From: CAIVVT01 sp963838205
Lineage (GTDB): Bacteria; Acidobacteriota; Terriglobia; Bryobacterales; Bryobacteraceae
Length of the DNA: 64,000 nucleotides
Direction of reading: 5' to 3'
NCBI GenBank assembly: GCA_963838205.1
Contig: CAWIQF010000007.1
Coordinates: 62,001-126,000 of the forward strand
Shown here piece after piece: positions 54,601 to 63,882 of the stretch. Made by a program: the position numbers and the translations under genes. The notes beneath the pieces are model-generated. The model worked only from the letters and a program-made list of their open reading frames with translations, did no database searches and was not told where the DNA came from. Positions within the stretch are counted from its first letter, which is position 1, and the number at the start of each line of letters is the position of its first letter.

Positions 54601-54682
54601 GGTGGAGGTTCGCGTGTCGATTCCGGACGCCGCGCCGGGCTCGGGGCCAGCCTATTCCGGGGCAGAGAAGAGGGAAGCGTGA
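51649..54682 (+). pseudogene. Beta-propeller sensor histidine kinase (two-component regulator propeller), frameshifted
   Basis: The N-terminal frame from 51649 encodes a signal peptide, about a dozen regulator-propeller repeats (QEDGLPQDTVRAIAQTPDGY and LWIGTEEGLASFDG are typical), a Y_Y_Y domain (VRYQFRLDGVDRDWVAAG) and a membrane segment near 53920-53970. Then similarity jumps frame: RLRLRTLRARFRLVLNERAR, the HisKA_3 helix MARELHDTLAQDF with its phospho-acceptor His, and a HATPase domain (EEALHNAARHSKGRN, DDGLGFDPQ, GHFGILGMQERA). Dropping one C near 53974 restores AWRLRLRTLRA. The stop overlaps the LuxR-type regulator start (TGATG at 54680-54684). This is a real break or a sequence error. 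Confidence 0.82.
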
Positions 54683-55311
54683 TGGACCAGAAGCCGCTGC
54701 GGATCCTGGTGGCCGAGGACCACCTGATCGCCCGCGTGGGGATTACGACGATCCTCAATGCACAGCCCGGCATCACGGTGGTCGCCGAGGCGGCCAACGG
54801 CCAGCAGGCGGTCGCGTTGTACAGAAGCCTGAGACCCGACGTCGCGCTGCTGGATGTGCGCATGCCGGTGCTGGACGGCATCGCCGCCGTGGCCGCCATC
54901 CGGGCGGAGTTTCCCGAGGCCCGGCTGATCTGCCTCAGCACCTACGGCGGCGACGAGGACGTCCGCCGGGCGCTCATGGCGGGCGCGGCCTCGTACCTGA
55001 CCAAGGACGTGCTGCACGACGAGCTGCTGAACGCCGTGCGCGCGGTCGCGCAAGGCGAGCGCTACCTGCCCGAGGCCCTCTCGGCGGCGCTGGGGGGCGA
55101 GACGCCCGGCCCGATCCTGAGCGCGCGCGAGGTGGAAGTGCTTGAACTGATCGTCAAGGGTCTGGCGAACAAGCAGATCGCCTACGTTCTCGACATCGCC
55201 GAACATACGGTGAAGAACCACGTGAAAAGCATTCTGGTTAAGCTGGAAGTGGATGACCGCACGCAGGCCGCGACGGCCGCGATTCAGCGCGGCATCGTGC
55301 ACCTGCCGTGA
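54682..55311 (+). CDS. LuxR/NarL-family response regulator
   Basis: 209 residues from the ATG at 54682. Receiver domain (1-125): VAEDHLI, phospho-acceptor Asp in VALLDVRMPVLDG, Lys in YLTKDVLHDE. A LuxR-type helix-turn-helix (about 145-205) follows: LSAREVEVLELIVKGLANKQ and HTVKNHVKSILVKLEV. It overlaps the propeller kinase stop by one base and is its obvious partner. It is probably a transcription factor; its targets may include the RND efflux operon 290 bp downstream (inference from position only). Confidence 0.95.
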   Translation: MDQKPLRILVAEDHLIARVGITTILNAQPGITVVAEAANGQQAVALYRSLRPDVALLDVRMPVLDGIAAVAAIRAEFPEARLICLSTYGGDEDVRRALMAGAASYLTKDVLHDELLNAVRAVAQGERYLPEALSAALGGETPGPILSAREVEVLELIVKGLANKQIAYVLDIAEHTVKNHVKSILVKLEVDDRTQAATAAIQRGIVHLP

Positions 55312-55601
55312 GCGGCACGCCGCGCGGTCGCGCGGAGTGGTAGTCCACCGTGGTTTGCTCCCGCGTCCGGGAGCGATGAGCGCGGCCAGCGCGGAGCCTC
55401 CAGGCCAGGTTTGCCTGCTGACGCCGGGCAGCCGTGAACTGTCCGTTCCCAGGCCGCTGCCGGGCCCGGCGTAATCCGGAGTAGCTCGAAAGGGCTATAT
55501 CGCCTGCCGGCTCTGGTGTCATCCCATTAAAGTGGGGGCTGTTCCCCGCAAGGACCGAGATTTCGCCCGCATCCGGGAACGAGTTCGCAGGACCAGCAAC
55601 T

Positions 55602-58600
55602 ATGTGGATTGTCCGACTGGCGCTCCGGCGTCCCTACACATTCATCGTCATGTCGTGCCTGATGATCCTGCTGGGCGTCGGCGCGATGGTGACCATGCCG
55701 GTGGACATCTTCCCGCACATCGATATCCCGGTGGTCAGCGTGGTTTGGAGCTACACCGGCATCTCGCCCGAGGAGATGGAGAAGCGCATCATCACGATCA
55801 CCGAGCGGGCCATGACCACCACGGTCAACGACATCGAGCACATCGAGTCGCAATCCTACAACGGCGTTTCGATCATCCGGTTGTACTTCCAGCCCAACGT
55901 CAAGATCGACATGGCAGTGGCGCAGGTGACCGCGATCTGCCAGACGCTGCTGCGCATTCTGCCGCCGGGCACGATGCCGCCGAACGTTATAAAGTACGAT
56001 GCCTCGTCGGTGCCCATTCTGCAGTTGGGTCTCAGCAGCCCGGTGCTGAGCGAGCAGGCGATCGCCGACATCGGCCTGAATTTCATCCGCACGCAACTGG
56101 CCACCGTGCAGGGCGCCTCGGTGCCGACGCCTTACGGCGGCAAGTACCGGGAGGTGATGGTCGACCTGAATCCCGACCTGATGACGGCGCGCGGCCTGTC
56201 GGCGACCGATATCTCGGCCGCGCTGAACCAGCAGAACCTGATCCTGCCGGCGGGCACGGCGAAGTTCGGCGGAAAGGAGTACCAGATCAAGGTCAACAGC
56301 AGCCCGCGCACCGTGGCCGAGTTCAACTACCTGCCGGTCAAGACCGTGAACGGCGCCATCGTCTACCTGGGCGATGTCGCCCAGGTGCGCGACGGCTTCG
56401 CGGTGCAGGCCAACATCGTGCGCGAAGACGGCACACGTGGCGCGCTGCTGACGGTGATGCGCAACGGCCAGGCCTCGACGTTGGACATCGTCGACAAGGT
56501 GAAAGCGGTATTGCCGAAGATCCTCGAGGGGCTGCCCAAAGAGCTCGAGGTTCGCGCCCTGTTCGACCAGTCGATCTTCGTCCGCAACGCCATCAACGGC
56601 GTGGTGAAGGAGGGTGCGTCGGCTGCGCTGCTGACCGGCCTGATGATCCTGTTGTTCCTGGGAAGCTGGCGCAGCACGATGATCGTCTGCATCTCCATCC
56701 CGCTGTCGATCCTGACCTCGCTGGTCGTGTTGAACCTGTTTGGCGAGACGATCAACGCGATGACTCTGGGCGGCTTCGCGCTGGCCGTCGGCATCCTGGT
56801 GGACGATGCGACGGTGGAACTGGAGAACACGCACCGCAATATGGCCATGCGCAAGCCCATGGTGCGCGCCGTGCTCGACGGCGCGTCGCAGATCGCCGTG
56901 CCGGCGTTCGTTTCGACGCTCGCCATCTGCATCGTGTTCGTGCCCGTGTTGCTGCTGACCGGCGCGGCGCGGTTTCTGTTCACGCCGCTGGCCATGGCCG
57001 TGGTCTTCGCGATGCTCGCCTCGTACCTGTTGTCGCGAACGCTGGTGCCGACGCTGGTTTACTACCTGCTCCGCAGTGAGATCTCGATGTACCAGCACGG
57101 CGAACACGGCGAGGCGGGAGCCGAAGGCGGCCCCAAGCGGGACATCTTCTGGCGCGTGCACTTCAAATTCAATCGCGTCTTCCTGCGCTTTCGCGACTCC
57201 TACACGGGCCTGCTCGACTGGAGCCTGGACCACCGCGGACTGGTCCTGATCGGCTTCTTCGGATTGTCGCTGCTCTCGCTGGGCCTGGGGCGGTTCGTCG
57301 GCCGCGACTTCTTCCCGGAGATCGACGCCGGCCAGTTGCGGTTGCATGCGCGCGCTCCGTCCGGAACGCGAATCGAACAGACCGAGGTGCTGTTCGGCGA
57401 CATCGAAGCCGAGATCCGCCAAGTGATCCCGCCGGCCGATCTCGATACGATTCTCGACAACATCGGCTTGCCGATGAGCGGCTCGAACCTGGCCTACGCC
57501 GACAATCCCAATATCGGCCCGGGCGATGGCGACATTCTCATTGCTCTGAAGCCCGAGCATGCGCGCTCGGCGGGCGAATACGAGGACCGGCTGCGCAAGC
57601 GGCTGAACGCCCGCTTCCCCGAAGCGACGATCTACTTCGAAGCGGCCAACATGACCAGCCAGATTCTCAATTTCGGGCTGCCGGCGCCGATCGACGTCCA
57701 GATCATGGGCCGCAACGCCGAAGCCAACTACGCTCTGGCGCGCGAGGTCGAGCGGCAGGTGGGGCATATTCCCGGCGCCGCGGACGTGCACATTCACCAG
57801 ATCGTCGATTACCCCGAGATCCGCGTAAACGTAGACCGCAGCCGGGCCGCCCAGTTCGGGATGACGCAGCAGGACGTCACTTCGAGCGTGCTGATCTCGC
57901 TCAGCGGCAGCACGCAGGTGGCGCCCAACTACTTCCTGAACTGGAGCAACGGCGTCAACTACCTGGTTGGCGTGCAGACGCCGCAGTACGCCGTGCCCAG
58001 CCTGGACAAGCTGATGCGGACGCCGGTCGATGCGGGCGGACAGAGCCGCGGTTCCACCGCCACCGGAACGAATCCGACGGCCACTGACGCCTCCCTCGCC
58101 GCCGCGCCCGCGCAATCCAGCGTGACCTACGGCAATCCCGGCGCCCAGCCCGCCGCGACCCAATTGCTGAGCAACGTGGCGACCACCTCGCGCGCCGTCT
58201 CTCCGCTCATCATCAGCCACTACAACGTCCAGCCGGTGTTCGACGTCTACGCCAACATCGACCGCAGCGACCTGGGCACGGTCGGCGACAAAGTGCGCGC
58301 AGTGGTGGACCGCCTGCGCCCGAAACTGGTGCCCGGCGCATCGATGGTCATACGCGGCCAGGTGGAAACGATGCAAAGCTCGTTCGAACGCCTCGCGCTG
58401 GGCCTGATCCTGGCGGTCACCCTGGTGTACCTGCTGATGGTGGTGAACTTCCAGTCGTGGCTCGATCCGTTCATCATCCTGATGCCGCTGCCGGGCGCCA
58501 TGGCGGGCATCCTGTGGATGCTGTTCATCACCCAGACCACGCTCAGCGTGCCGTCGCTGATGGGCGCCATCATGTGCATCGGCGTGGCCACGGCGAACAG

Positions 58601-58916
58601 CATCCTGATGGTCGTGTTTGCCAACGACGAACGGATCGAGGGGCTGGACGCCCGCGCCGCCGCGCTGTCGGCGGGCACGGTGCGCATCCGGCCCGTGATG
58701 ATGACCGCCGCGGCCATGATTCTGGGCATGCTGCCGATGGCGCTGGGGCTCGGCGAAGGCGGCGAACAGAACGCGCCCCTGGGCCGGGCCGTGATCGGCG
58801 GCCTGCTGGTGGCCACGGTTTCCACGCTGTTCGTGGTACCGCTGGTCTATAGCCTGCTGCGAACGAAGCCTCCGGTCGACCATGAGGAGAGGATTCTGAA
58901 GGAAGAACGCGAATGA
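55602..58916 (+). CDS. RND efflux transporter permease (AcrB/MexB-like)
   Basis: 1104 residues, the normal size of an HAE-type RND pump. Twelve membrane segments in two halves with large periplasmic loops after segments 1 and 7. PVDIFPHIDIPVVSVVWSYT, the GGFALAVGILVDDATVELEN charge-relay region and GAIMCIGVATANSILMVVFA are diagnostic. It exports drugs or other small molecules using the proton gradient. A Ser/Thr/Ala-rich insert (about residues 806-868) interrupts the second periplasmic loop. It overlaps the adaptor gene by four bases (ATGA), starting a three-gene efflux operon. Confidence 0.95.
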   Translation: MWIVRLALRRPYTFIVMSCLMILLGVGAMVTMPVDIFPHIDIPVVSVVWSYTGISPEEMEKRIITITERAMTTTVNDIEHIESQSYNGVSIIRLYFQPNVKIDMAVAQVTAICQTLLRILPPGTMPPNVIKYDASSVPILQLGLSSPVLSEQAIADIGLNFIRTQLATVQGASVPTPYGGKYREVMVDLNPDLMTARGLSATDISAALNQQNLILPAGTAKFGGKEYQIKVNSSPRTVAEFNYLPVKTVNGAIVYLGDVAQVRDGFAVQANIVREDGTRGALLTVMRNGQASTLDIVDKVKAVLPKILEGLPKELEVRALFDQSIFVRNAINGVVKEGASAALLTGLMILLFLGSWRSTMIVCISIPLSILTSLVVLNLFGETINAMTLGGFALAVGILVDDATVELENTHRNMAMRKPMVRAVLDGASQIAVPAFVSTLAICIVFVPVLLLTGAARFLFTPLAMAVVFAMLASYLLSRTLVPTLVYYLLRSEISMYQHGEHGEAGAEGGPKRDIFWRVHFKFNRVFLRFRDSYTGLLDWSLDHRGLVLIGFFGLSLLSLGLGRFVGRDFFPEIDAGQLRLHARAPSGTRIEQTEVLFGDIEAEIRQVIPPADLDTILDNIGLPMSGSNLAYADNPNIGPGDGDILIALKPEHARSAGEYEDRLRKRLNARFPEATIYFEAANMTSQILNFGLPAPIDVQIMGRNAEANYALAREVERQVGHIPGAADVHIHQIVDYPEIRVNVDRSRAAQFGMTQQDVTSSVLISLSGSTQVAPNYFLNWSNGVNYLVGVQTPQYAVPSLDKLMRTPVDAGGQSRGSTATGTNPTATDASLAAAPAQSSVTYGNPGAQPAATQLLSNVATTSRAVSPLIISHYNVQPVFDVYANIDRSDLGTVGDKVRAVVDRLRPKLVPGASMVIRGQVETMQSSFERLALGLILAVTLVYLLMVVNFQSWLDPFIILMPLPGAMAGILWMLFITQTTLSVPSLMGAIMCIGVATANSILMVVFANDERIEGLDARAAALSAGTVRIRPVMMTAAAMILGMLPMALGLGEGGEQNAPLGRAVIGGLLVATVSTLFVVPLVYSLLRTKPPVDHEERILKEERE

Positions 58917-60343
58917 AACCGGAATCGCCTGAACGGCTCCCGGCGCCGGGCGCCGAGGATTCTGAATTCCTGCTGCGGAAAGTCGAAATGCTCGAGCGCG
59001 AGGTGGAGACGCTGCGCCAGCATCACGGGGCCGCGCGGCTCGAAACTCCGCACATCGCTCCGCCGCGCCCGCGCCCGCGCCCAGCGCTGCTGCGCGGCCT
59101 GCTGATCGCGTTTGTGTTGATCGCCGCCGTCTGCTTCGCGGCGGGATTGCTGCCCAAACTGCGGCAGCGCCAGGTGCTGGCCGCCGAAAGTTCGCAGGTG
59201 CTCGCCCACCGGCCGATCGTGCCGGCGGCAGTCGTGAGCCTGGCGCCGCGCGAGACCGTGGTCACTCTGCCGGGCACGATGGAACCGATCACCGAAGCGC
59301 CGGTGCTGGCGCGCGCCGACGGTTACATCAAGCGCCGCTATGTGGACATCGGCGACCGGGTTGCCGCGGGACAGGTGCTGGCGGAGATCGAAGCCCCGGA
59401 ACTCAACCAGCAAGTGCAGCAGGCCGCCGCCGCGGTGGACCAGGCCCGCTCGGCTCTGGAGCAGGCCAACGCCAATCTCACGCAAGGGCAGGCAAACCGC
59501 GAATTGGCGCGCGTTTCCGCGCTGCGCTACGGCAATCTGCAGAAGCGCGGCATCGTGTCGCGCCAGGAGAACGACACCTACCAGGCGCAGTATCAGGCCA
59601 GCGACGCGGCCGTGGAGTCCCTGCGCAAGGCCGTAGCCGCGGCTACGAACATGGTTTCCGAGGCGCAGGCCAATCTCGCCCGATTGAAGGACGTTTTCAG
59701 CTATCTGAAAGTGCGCGCGCCGTTCGCGGGCGTGGTGACTTTGCGCAACGTGGATCAAGGCACGCTGGTGACGACGGGCAGCACGCTGCTGTTCCGCGTG
59801 GCCCAGACCGGCGTGTTGCGCCTGTTCATCAACGTGCCCCAGGTGAACGCGAGCCAGGTGCGGGCCGGGCAGACGGCCGGGCTCAGTCTGAGCGAGCGCC
59901 CAGGCGCGGCGCGCACGGGAAAGATCGTGCGCTCCAGCGGCTCGCTCGACCCAGCCACGCGCACCATGCTGGTCGAGGTGCAGGTGCCCAATCCGCGGGG
60001 CGATCTGCTGCCAGGAATGTACGCCAACGTGACGCTGCACGCCGCGCGCGAGAATCCGCCGCTGCTGATTCCCTCCGAAGCCCTGGTGGCACGCGCTCAG
60101 GGCACCATGGCAGCCGTCGTGGACCACACCGGAAAGGTGCATTTCACGCCTATTCAGGTCGGGCGCGACAGCGGGACGGAACTGGAGGTTCTGTCCGGGC
60201 TCCAGGAAGGCATGCAGGTGATCGTGAACCCGAACGACAGCGTGCGCGAAGGCGTGCTGGTCGAGACCAAGCCGTTCCTGCGTCCGCGTCCGGCCGGCGC
60301 CCCACCGGCGCAGGCCGCGCCGGCGGCGAAGAAGGCGAGTTGA
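58913..60343 (+). CDS. RND efflux periplasmic adaptor (membrane fusion protein)
   Basis: 476 residues with a cytoplasmic N-terminal coiled coil (EFLLRKVEMLEREVETLRQ) and a membrane anchor (LLRGLLIAFVLIAAVCFAAG). A lipoyl-like segment follows (GYIKRRYVDIGDRVAAGQVL and FSYLKVRAPFAGVVTLRN), split by a helical hairpin, then the beta-barrel and a membrane-proximal domain. It links the inner-membrane pump to the outer-membrane channel. The long N-terminal coiled extension is less common in AcrA-type adaptors. Its start overlaps the permease stop. Confidence 0.94.
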   Translation: MKPESPERLPAPGAEDSEFLLRKVEMLEREVETLRQHHGAARLETPHIAPPRPRPRPALLRGLLIAFVLIAAVCFAAGLLPKLRQRQVLAAESSQVLAHRPIVPAAVVSLAPRETVVTLPGTMEPITEAPVLARADGYIKRRYVDIGDRVAAGQVLAEIEAPELNQQVQQAAAAVDQARSALEQANANLTQGQANRELARVSALRYGNLQKRGIVSRQENDTYQAQYQASDAAVESLRKAVAAATNMVSEAQANLARLKDVFSYLKVRAPFAGVVTLRNVDQGTLVTTGSTLLFRVAQTGVLRLFINVPQVNASQVRAGQTAGLSLSERPGAARTGKIVRSSGSLDPATRTMLVEVQVPNPRGDLLPGMYANVTLHAARENPPLLIPSEALVARAQGTMAAVVDHTGKVHFTPIQVGRDSGTELEVLSGLQEGMQVIVNPNDSVREGVLVETKPFLRPRPAGAPPAQAAPAAKKAS

Positions 60344-60357
60344 GCGGGGACCCAGTC

Positions 60358-62271
60358 ATGCGTATGCGGAAATACCTGGCTCTGATCGTGTCCGTCCTGC
60401 TGGCGTTGCCGGCCGCAGCCGCCGACCCTCCCGCACCGGACGGAAGCACTGCCAAGAAGGCCGAGAGCGGCTGGAGCCGCTTCTCCTCGCCCTGGCGGCC
60501 GCTCTGGGTGCCGGCGCCTGATTGGACCAACGGCTCGCGCTACGCCGATCTATTGCGCGCCGGGCAACTGTATCTGTCGCTGCGTGACGCGATCGACATC
60601 GCGATCGAAAACAACCTGGACGTCGAACTGCAGCGCTACAACATCCTGGCCGCACACAAAGATCTCCTGCGCGCGCAGGGCGGCGGCGTGACGCGCGGCC
60701 TGCAATATCTGGTCAACGAGGTGCCTCTCGGTATCGGCGGCCCGGCCAGCCCGCTGCTGGAGAGCCTCGGCGCGCAGTCCAGCGGCGGAGCCAGTATCCC
60801 GACCAATCCCTCGGAACTGGGCGTGCTCAACGAGACCCAGGGCAACCTGTCGCTGCTCGGCCAGAACACGCTCAGCAATGGGACCGCGCTGCCGAACTAC
60901 GATCCGGCGCTCAACGCCGCGCTCGGCTACGCGCACACTTCGACCCAGGAACTCGATCCCGCCAGCTACGGCACGAACAACGTAGTCAGCAGCGCCGTGA
61001 ACGCCAACGCCGGGCTCCAGCAGGGCTTCTCGAGTGGCGCGACCGCCGCGCTGGCCTTCGACAATTCACGCAATACGATCAACTCGAATCAGAGCGATTA
61101 CAGCCCGTACGTGACTTCAGGGCTCTCGCTGAGCGTGACCCAGCCGCTGTTGCGCGGCTTCGGGCGCGGCCTGAACCGGCGCTACATCCGCATCGCGGCC
61201 AACCAGGAGAAAATCGCCAGCCTGCTGTTCCGGCAACAGCTCGTCAGCACGGTCTACGGTGTCGCGCGTCTGTACATCGACCTGGTCACACTGCGCGAGG
61301 ACGTACAGGTGAAACAACGCAATCTCGAGCTGGCCGAGTGGCTGAAGCGCGAGGTCGATGCGCGCGTGCAGGAGGGCGTTCTACCGCCCATCGAGCAGAC
61401 CCGGGCCAGCGCGGGCGTGCTTGCGGCCAAACAGGATCTGATCAACTCGCGCGCGCTCGAGGAGGATCAGGAGGCGGTGTTCAAGAGCGTCCTGTTCCGC
61501 AAGGGACTGGCCGAGGCGGACGTGCGTAACGCGCGCGTCGTGCCGACCGACGCCCTGGAATTGCCGCGCGGCGCCGAGGACCTCGATGCCGGGAAGCTCA
61601 TCGCCCAGGCGCTCGCGGACCGGCCGGACCTGCTGCAGGCCGGCCTGCAGGCTGACAATACGCGCATCACTCTGGAAGGCTCGCGCAACGCGCTGAAGCC
61701 GCAGTTGGACCTGCAAGCGTTTGCCGAGAACACCGGTCTGGCCGGCGCCCGCAGCCCCTTCGCCCTCAACCCCGATACGACGTTCCTGGGCGGCTACGGC
61801 ACCGCTCTCGCGCAGGTGTTCCAACGCAACTATCCGATCTACGGCGCGGGCATTCAGTTGATTCTGCCGCTGCGCAATCGCGTGGCCCAGGCCGATGAAG
61901 CGCGCGACGAAATCGTTTCGCGGCAGGCGGAGGTGCGGCTGGAACAGTTCCGTAATCAGGCGCGGCTGGAGGTGCAGGATGCGGTGATCGCGCTGGGCCG
62001 CGCGCAGGCATCCTATGAGGCCGCGGCCGAGGCGGCGCGCCTCCAGACGGAGTCGCTGGAAGCCGAGAAGGCGCGCTTCGAGGAGGGCCTGGGCACGGCC
62101 TTCAGCGTGAGTCAATTCCAGAGCGTGTTGTCGCAGGCCAAGCTGACGGAGCTGGCCGCGCGCGGTTCCTACGCCAAGGCCAAGGCCGTGCTGCTGCGGT
62201 CGACCGGCGCAATCCTGGAGGCGTACGGGCTCTCCGCCGACGCCGTGCAGCACGCTGAGGCCCTGCGCTGA
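60358..62271 (+). CDS. TolC-family outer-membrane efflux channel
   Basis: 637 residues from the ATG at 60358, preceded by GGGGA, giving a signal peptide (MRMRKYLALIVSVLLALPAA). A TTG six codons earlier is in frame but less likely. Two outer-membrane efflux protein domains: SLRDAIDIAIENNLDVELQR starts the first, and long coiled-coil stretches (QVKQRNLELAEWLKREVDAR; QAQASYEAAAEAARLQTES-like) follow. A Ser/Asn-rich insert (about 150-240) lies between them. It forms the exit duct of the pump encoded just upstream. Confidence 0.92.
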   Translation: MRMRKYLALIVSVLLALPAAAADPPAPDGSTAKKAESGWSRFSSPWRPLWVPAPDWTNGSRYADLLRAGQLYLSLRDAIDIAIENNLDVELQRYNILAAHKDLLRAQGGGVTRGLQYLVNEVPLGIGGPASPLLESLGAQSSGGASIPTNPSELGVLNETQGNLSLLGQNTLSNGTALPNYDPALNAALGYAHTSTQELDPASYGTNNVVSSAVNANAGLQQGFSSGATAALAFDNSRNTINSNQSDYSPYVTSGLSLSVTQPLLRGFGRGLNRRYIRIAANQEKIASLLFRQQLVSTVYGVARLYIDLVTLREDVQVKQRNLELAEWLKREVDARVQEGVLPPIEQTRASAGVLAAKQDLINSRALEEDQEAVFKSVLFRKGLAEADVRNARVVPTDALELPRGAEDLDAGKLIAQALADRPDLLQAGLQADNTRITLEGSRNALKPQLDLQAFAENTGLAGARSPFALNPDTTFLGGYGTALAQVFQRNYPIYGAGIQLILPLRNRVAQADEARDEIVSRQAEVRLEQFRNQARLEVQDAVIALGRAQASYEAAAEAARLQTESLEAEKARFEEGLGTAFSVSQFQSVLSQAKLTELAARGSYAKAKAVLLRSTGAILEAYGLSADAVQHAEALR

Positions 62272-62394
62272 GGAGCGCTCGCATTCAACCGGAGCAGCGG
62301 CCGCGAGTGCGCGGCGCAATCGCCCCTGCATCGCTCACATAGGCTAAAATCAAGGCTATTCACACGCTCGTCATCCCGGTTGCATGGTGCCTTT

Positions 62395-63726
62395 ATGCCT
62401 TCTGACTCTTTGACCGTCGTTGATAACCGCACTGGTAAGTCCTATGAGATCCCCATCGAAAACGGGACCATCCGCACCACGGATCTGAAGAAGATCAAAA
62501 CCGGCGCGGAGGACTTCGGCCTGATGGCCTACGATCCGGGTTTCATGAACACCGCGGCCTGCAAGAGCCGCATCACCTTCATCGATGGCGACAAGGGCAT
62601 CCTGCGCTACCGCGGCTATCCGATCGAGCAACTGGCCGAGCAGAGCAGCTTTCTCGAGGTGGCCTACCTGCTCTACTTCGGCGAACTCCCGTCCCGCGGC
62701 CAGCTCGACGAGTTCGTGAACATCGTGATGTCGCACACGCTGATCCACGAGCAGACCAAAAAGTTCATCGACGGGTTCCGGCACGACGCCCACCCGATGG
62801 GCATGTTCCTCTCCACCGTGGCCGCGCTTTCCACGTTCTACAAAGAGGGCAAGAACATTTTCGACGCCCAGAATCGGCTGGTGCAGTTCGAGCGCATGAC
62901 GGCCAAAATGCCGACCATCGCCGCCTTCTGCCACCGCCACTCGATCGGCATGCCGTTCGTCTACCCCGATGGCGAGCTCAGCTATGCGGGCAATTTCCTG
63001 AGCATGATGTTCAAGGGTACGCAGCTGCGCTACAAGCCCAACCCGTCGCTGGAGCGCGCGCTCGACGTGCTCTTCATCCTGCACGCCGACCACGAGCAGA
63101 ATTGCTCCACCACCACCATGCGCGGCATCGGCAGCTCGCACTGCGATCCGTTCACCGCGCTGGCCGGCGCGGCCGCCGCGCTCTACGGCCCCCTGCATGG
63201 CGGCGCCAACGAGGCCGTTCTGCGCATGCTCATGGAGATCGGCTCCGCGGACCGCATTCCCGATTTCATCCGTCGCGTGAAGTCCGGCGAAGGCGCGCGC
63301 CTGATGGGCTTCGGCCACCGCGTGTACAAGAATTACGACCCGCGCGCCCGCATTATCAAACAAGTCGCCTTCGAAGTGTTTGAAGTCACGGGGCGCAATC
63401 CGCTGCTCAACATCGCTCTCGAACTCGAGCGCATCGCCCTCGAGGACGACTACTTCATCGGCCGCAAGCTCTACCCCAACGTGGATTTCTACTCCGGCCT
63501 GATCTATCAGGCCATGGGCTTCCCCGTGGATATGTTCCCGGTGCTGTTCGCCATCCCGCGCACGCCCGGCTGGCTTTCGCAGTGGGAGGAGCAGATCACC
63601 GATAGCGAGCAGAAGATCGTACGCCCGCGCCAGATCTATCTCGGCAGCGGCGTGCGCGATTACGTGCCGATGGCGTTGCGGCCCGATGCGCTGGCTCCGC
63701 AGGCGCCGCAGCCGCAGAGTGTCTGA
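62395..63726 (+). CDS. gltA: Citrate synthase
   Basis: 443 residues from the ATG at 62395; an ATG at 62380 is also in frame. It condenses acetyl-CoA and oxaloacetate to citrate, the entry step of the TCA cycle. Catalytic residues: His in FILHADHEQN, His in MGFGHRVYKN, and Asp in LYPNVDFYSGLIYQ. The N-terminal KSRITFIDGDKGILRYRGYP is typical of type II hexameric citrate synthase. A TAAAAT lies upstream near 62345. No linked TCA gene is in the window. Confidence 0.95.
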   Translation: MPSDSLTVVDNRTGKSYEIPIENGTIRTTDLKKIKTGAEDFGLMAYDPGFMNTAACKSRITFIDGDKGILRYRGYPIEQLAEQSSFLEVAYLLYFGELPSRGQLDEFVNIVMSHTLIHEQTKKFIDGFRHDAHPMGMFLSTVAALSTFYKEGKNIFDAQNRLVQFERMTAKMPTIAAFCHRHSIGMPFVYPDGELSYAGNFLSMMFKGTQLRYKPNPSLERALDVLFILHADHEQNCSTTTMRGIGSSHCDPFTALAGAAAALYGPLHGGANEAVLRMLMEIGSADRIPDFIRRVKSGEGARLMGFGHRVYKNYDPRARIIKQVAFEVFEVTGRNPLLNIALELERIALEDDYFIGRKLYPNVDFYSGLIYQAMGFPVDMFPVLFAIPRTPGWLSQWEEQITDSEQKIVRPRQIYLGSGVRDYVPMALRPDALAPQAPQPQSV

Positions 63727-63882
63727 GCGCGGACCGTATGGCGCTGGCGCAGGCATTGCAAGTTCGGAACGGCGCTCGGCCTGGCGTGGCGATTCCTGTC
63801 TCCTCGCGCCGCGGTTTCAAGTGTTCATGCGTATGCCGGCCATTTCGGCGTACTCTCTGAACAGGCATTCCACGGCGGCCCT

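Noticed and set aside
55527..58883. Open frame of more than 1100 codons on the minus strand opposite the RND permease
   Set aside because: It is an antisense shadow caused by high G+C codon use. Its product is rich in His/Arg/Gln without any family pattern, while the plus strand encodes an unmistakable RND pump.
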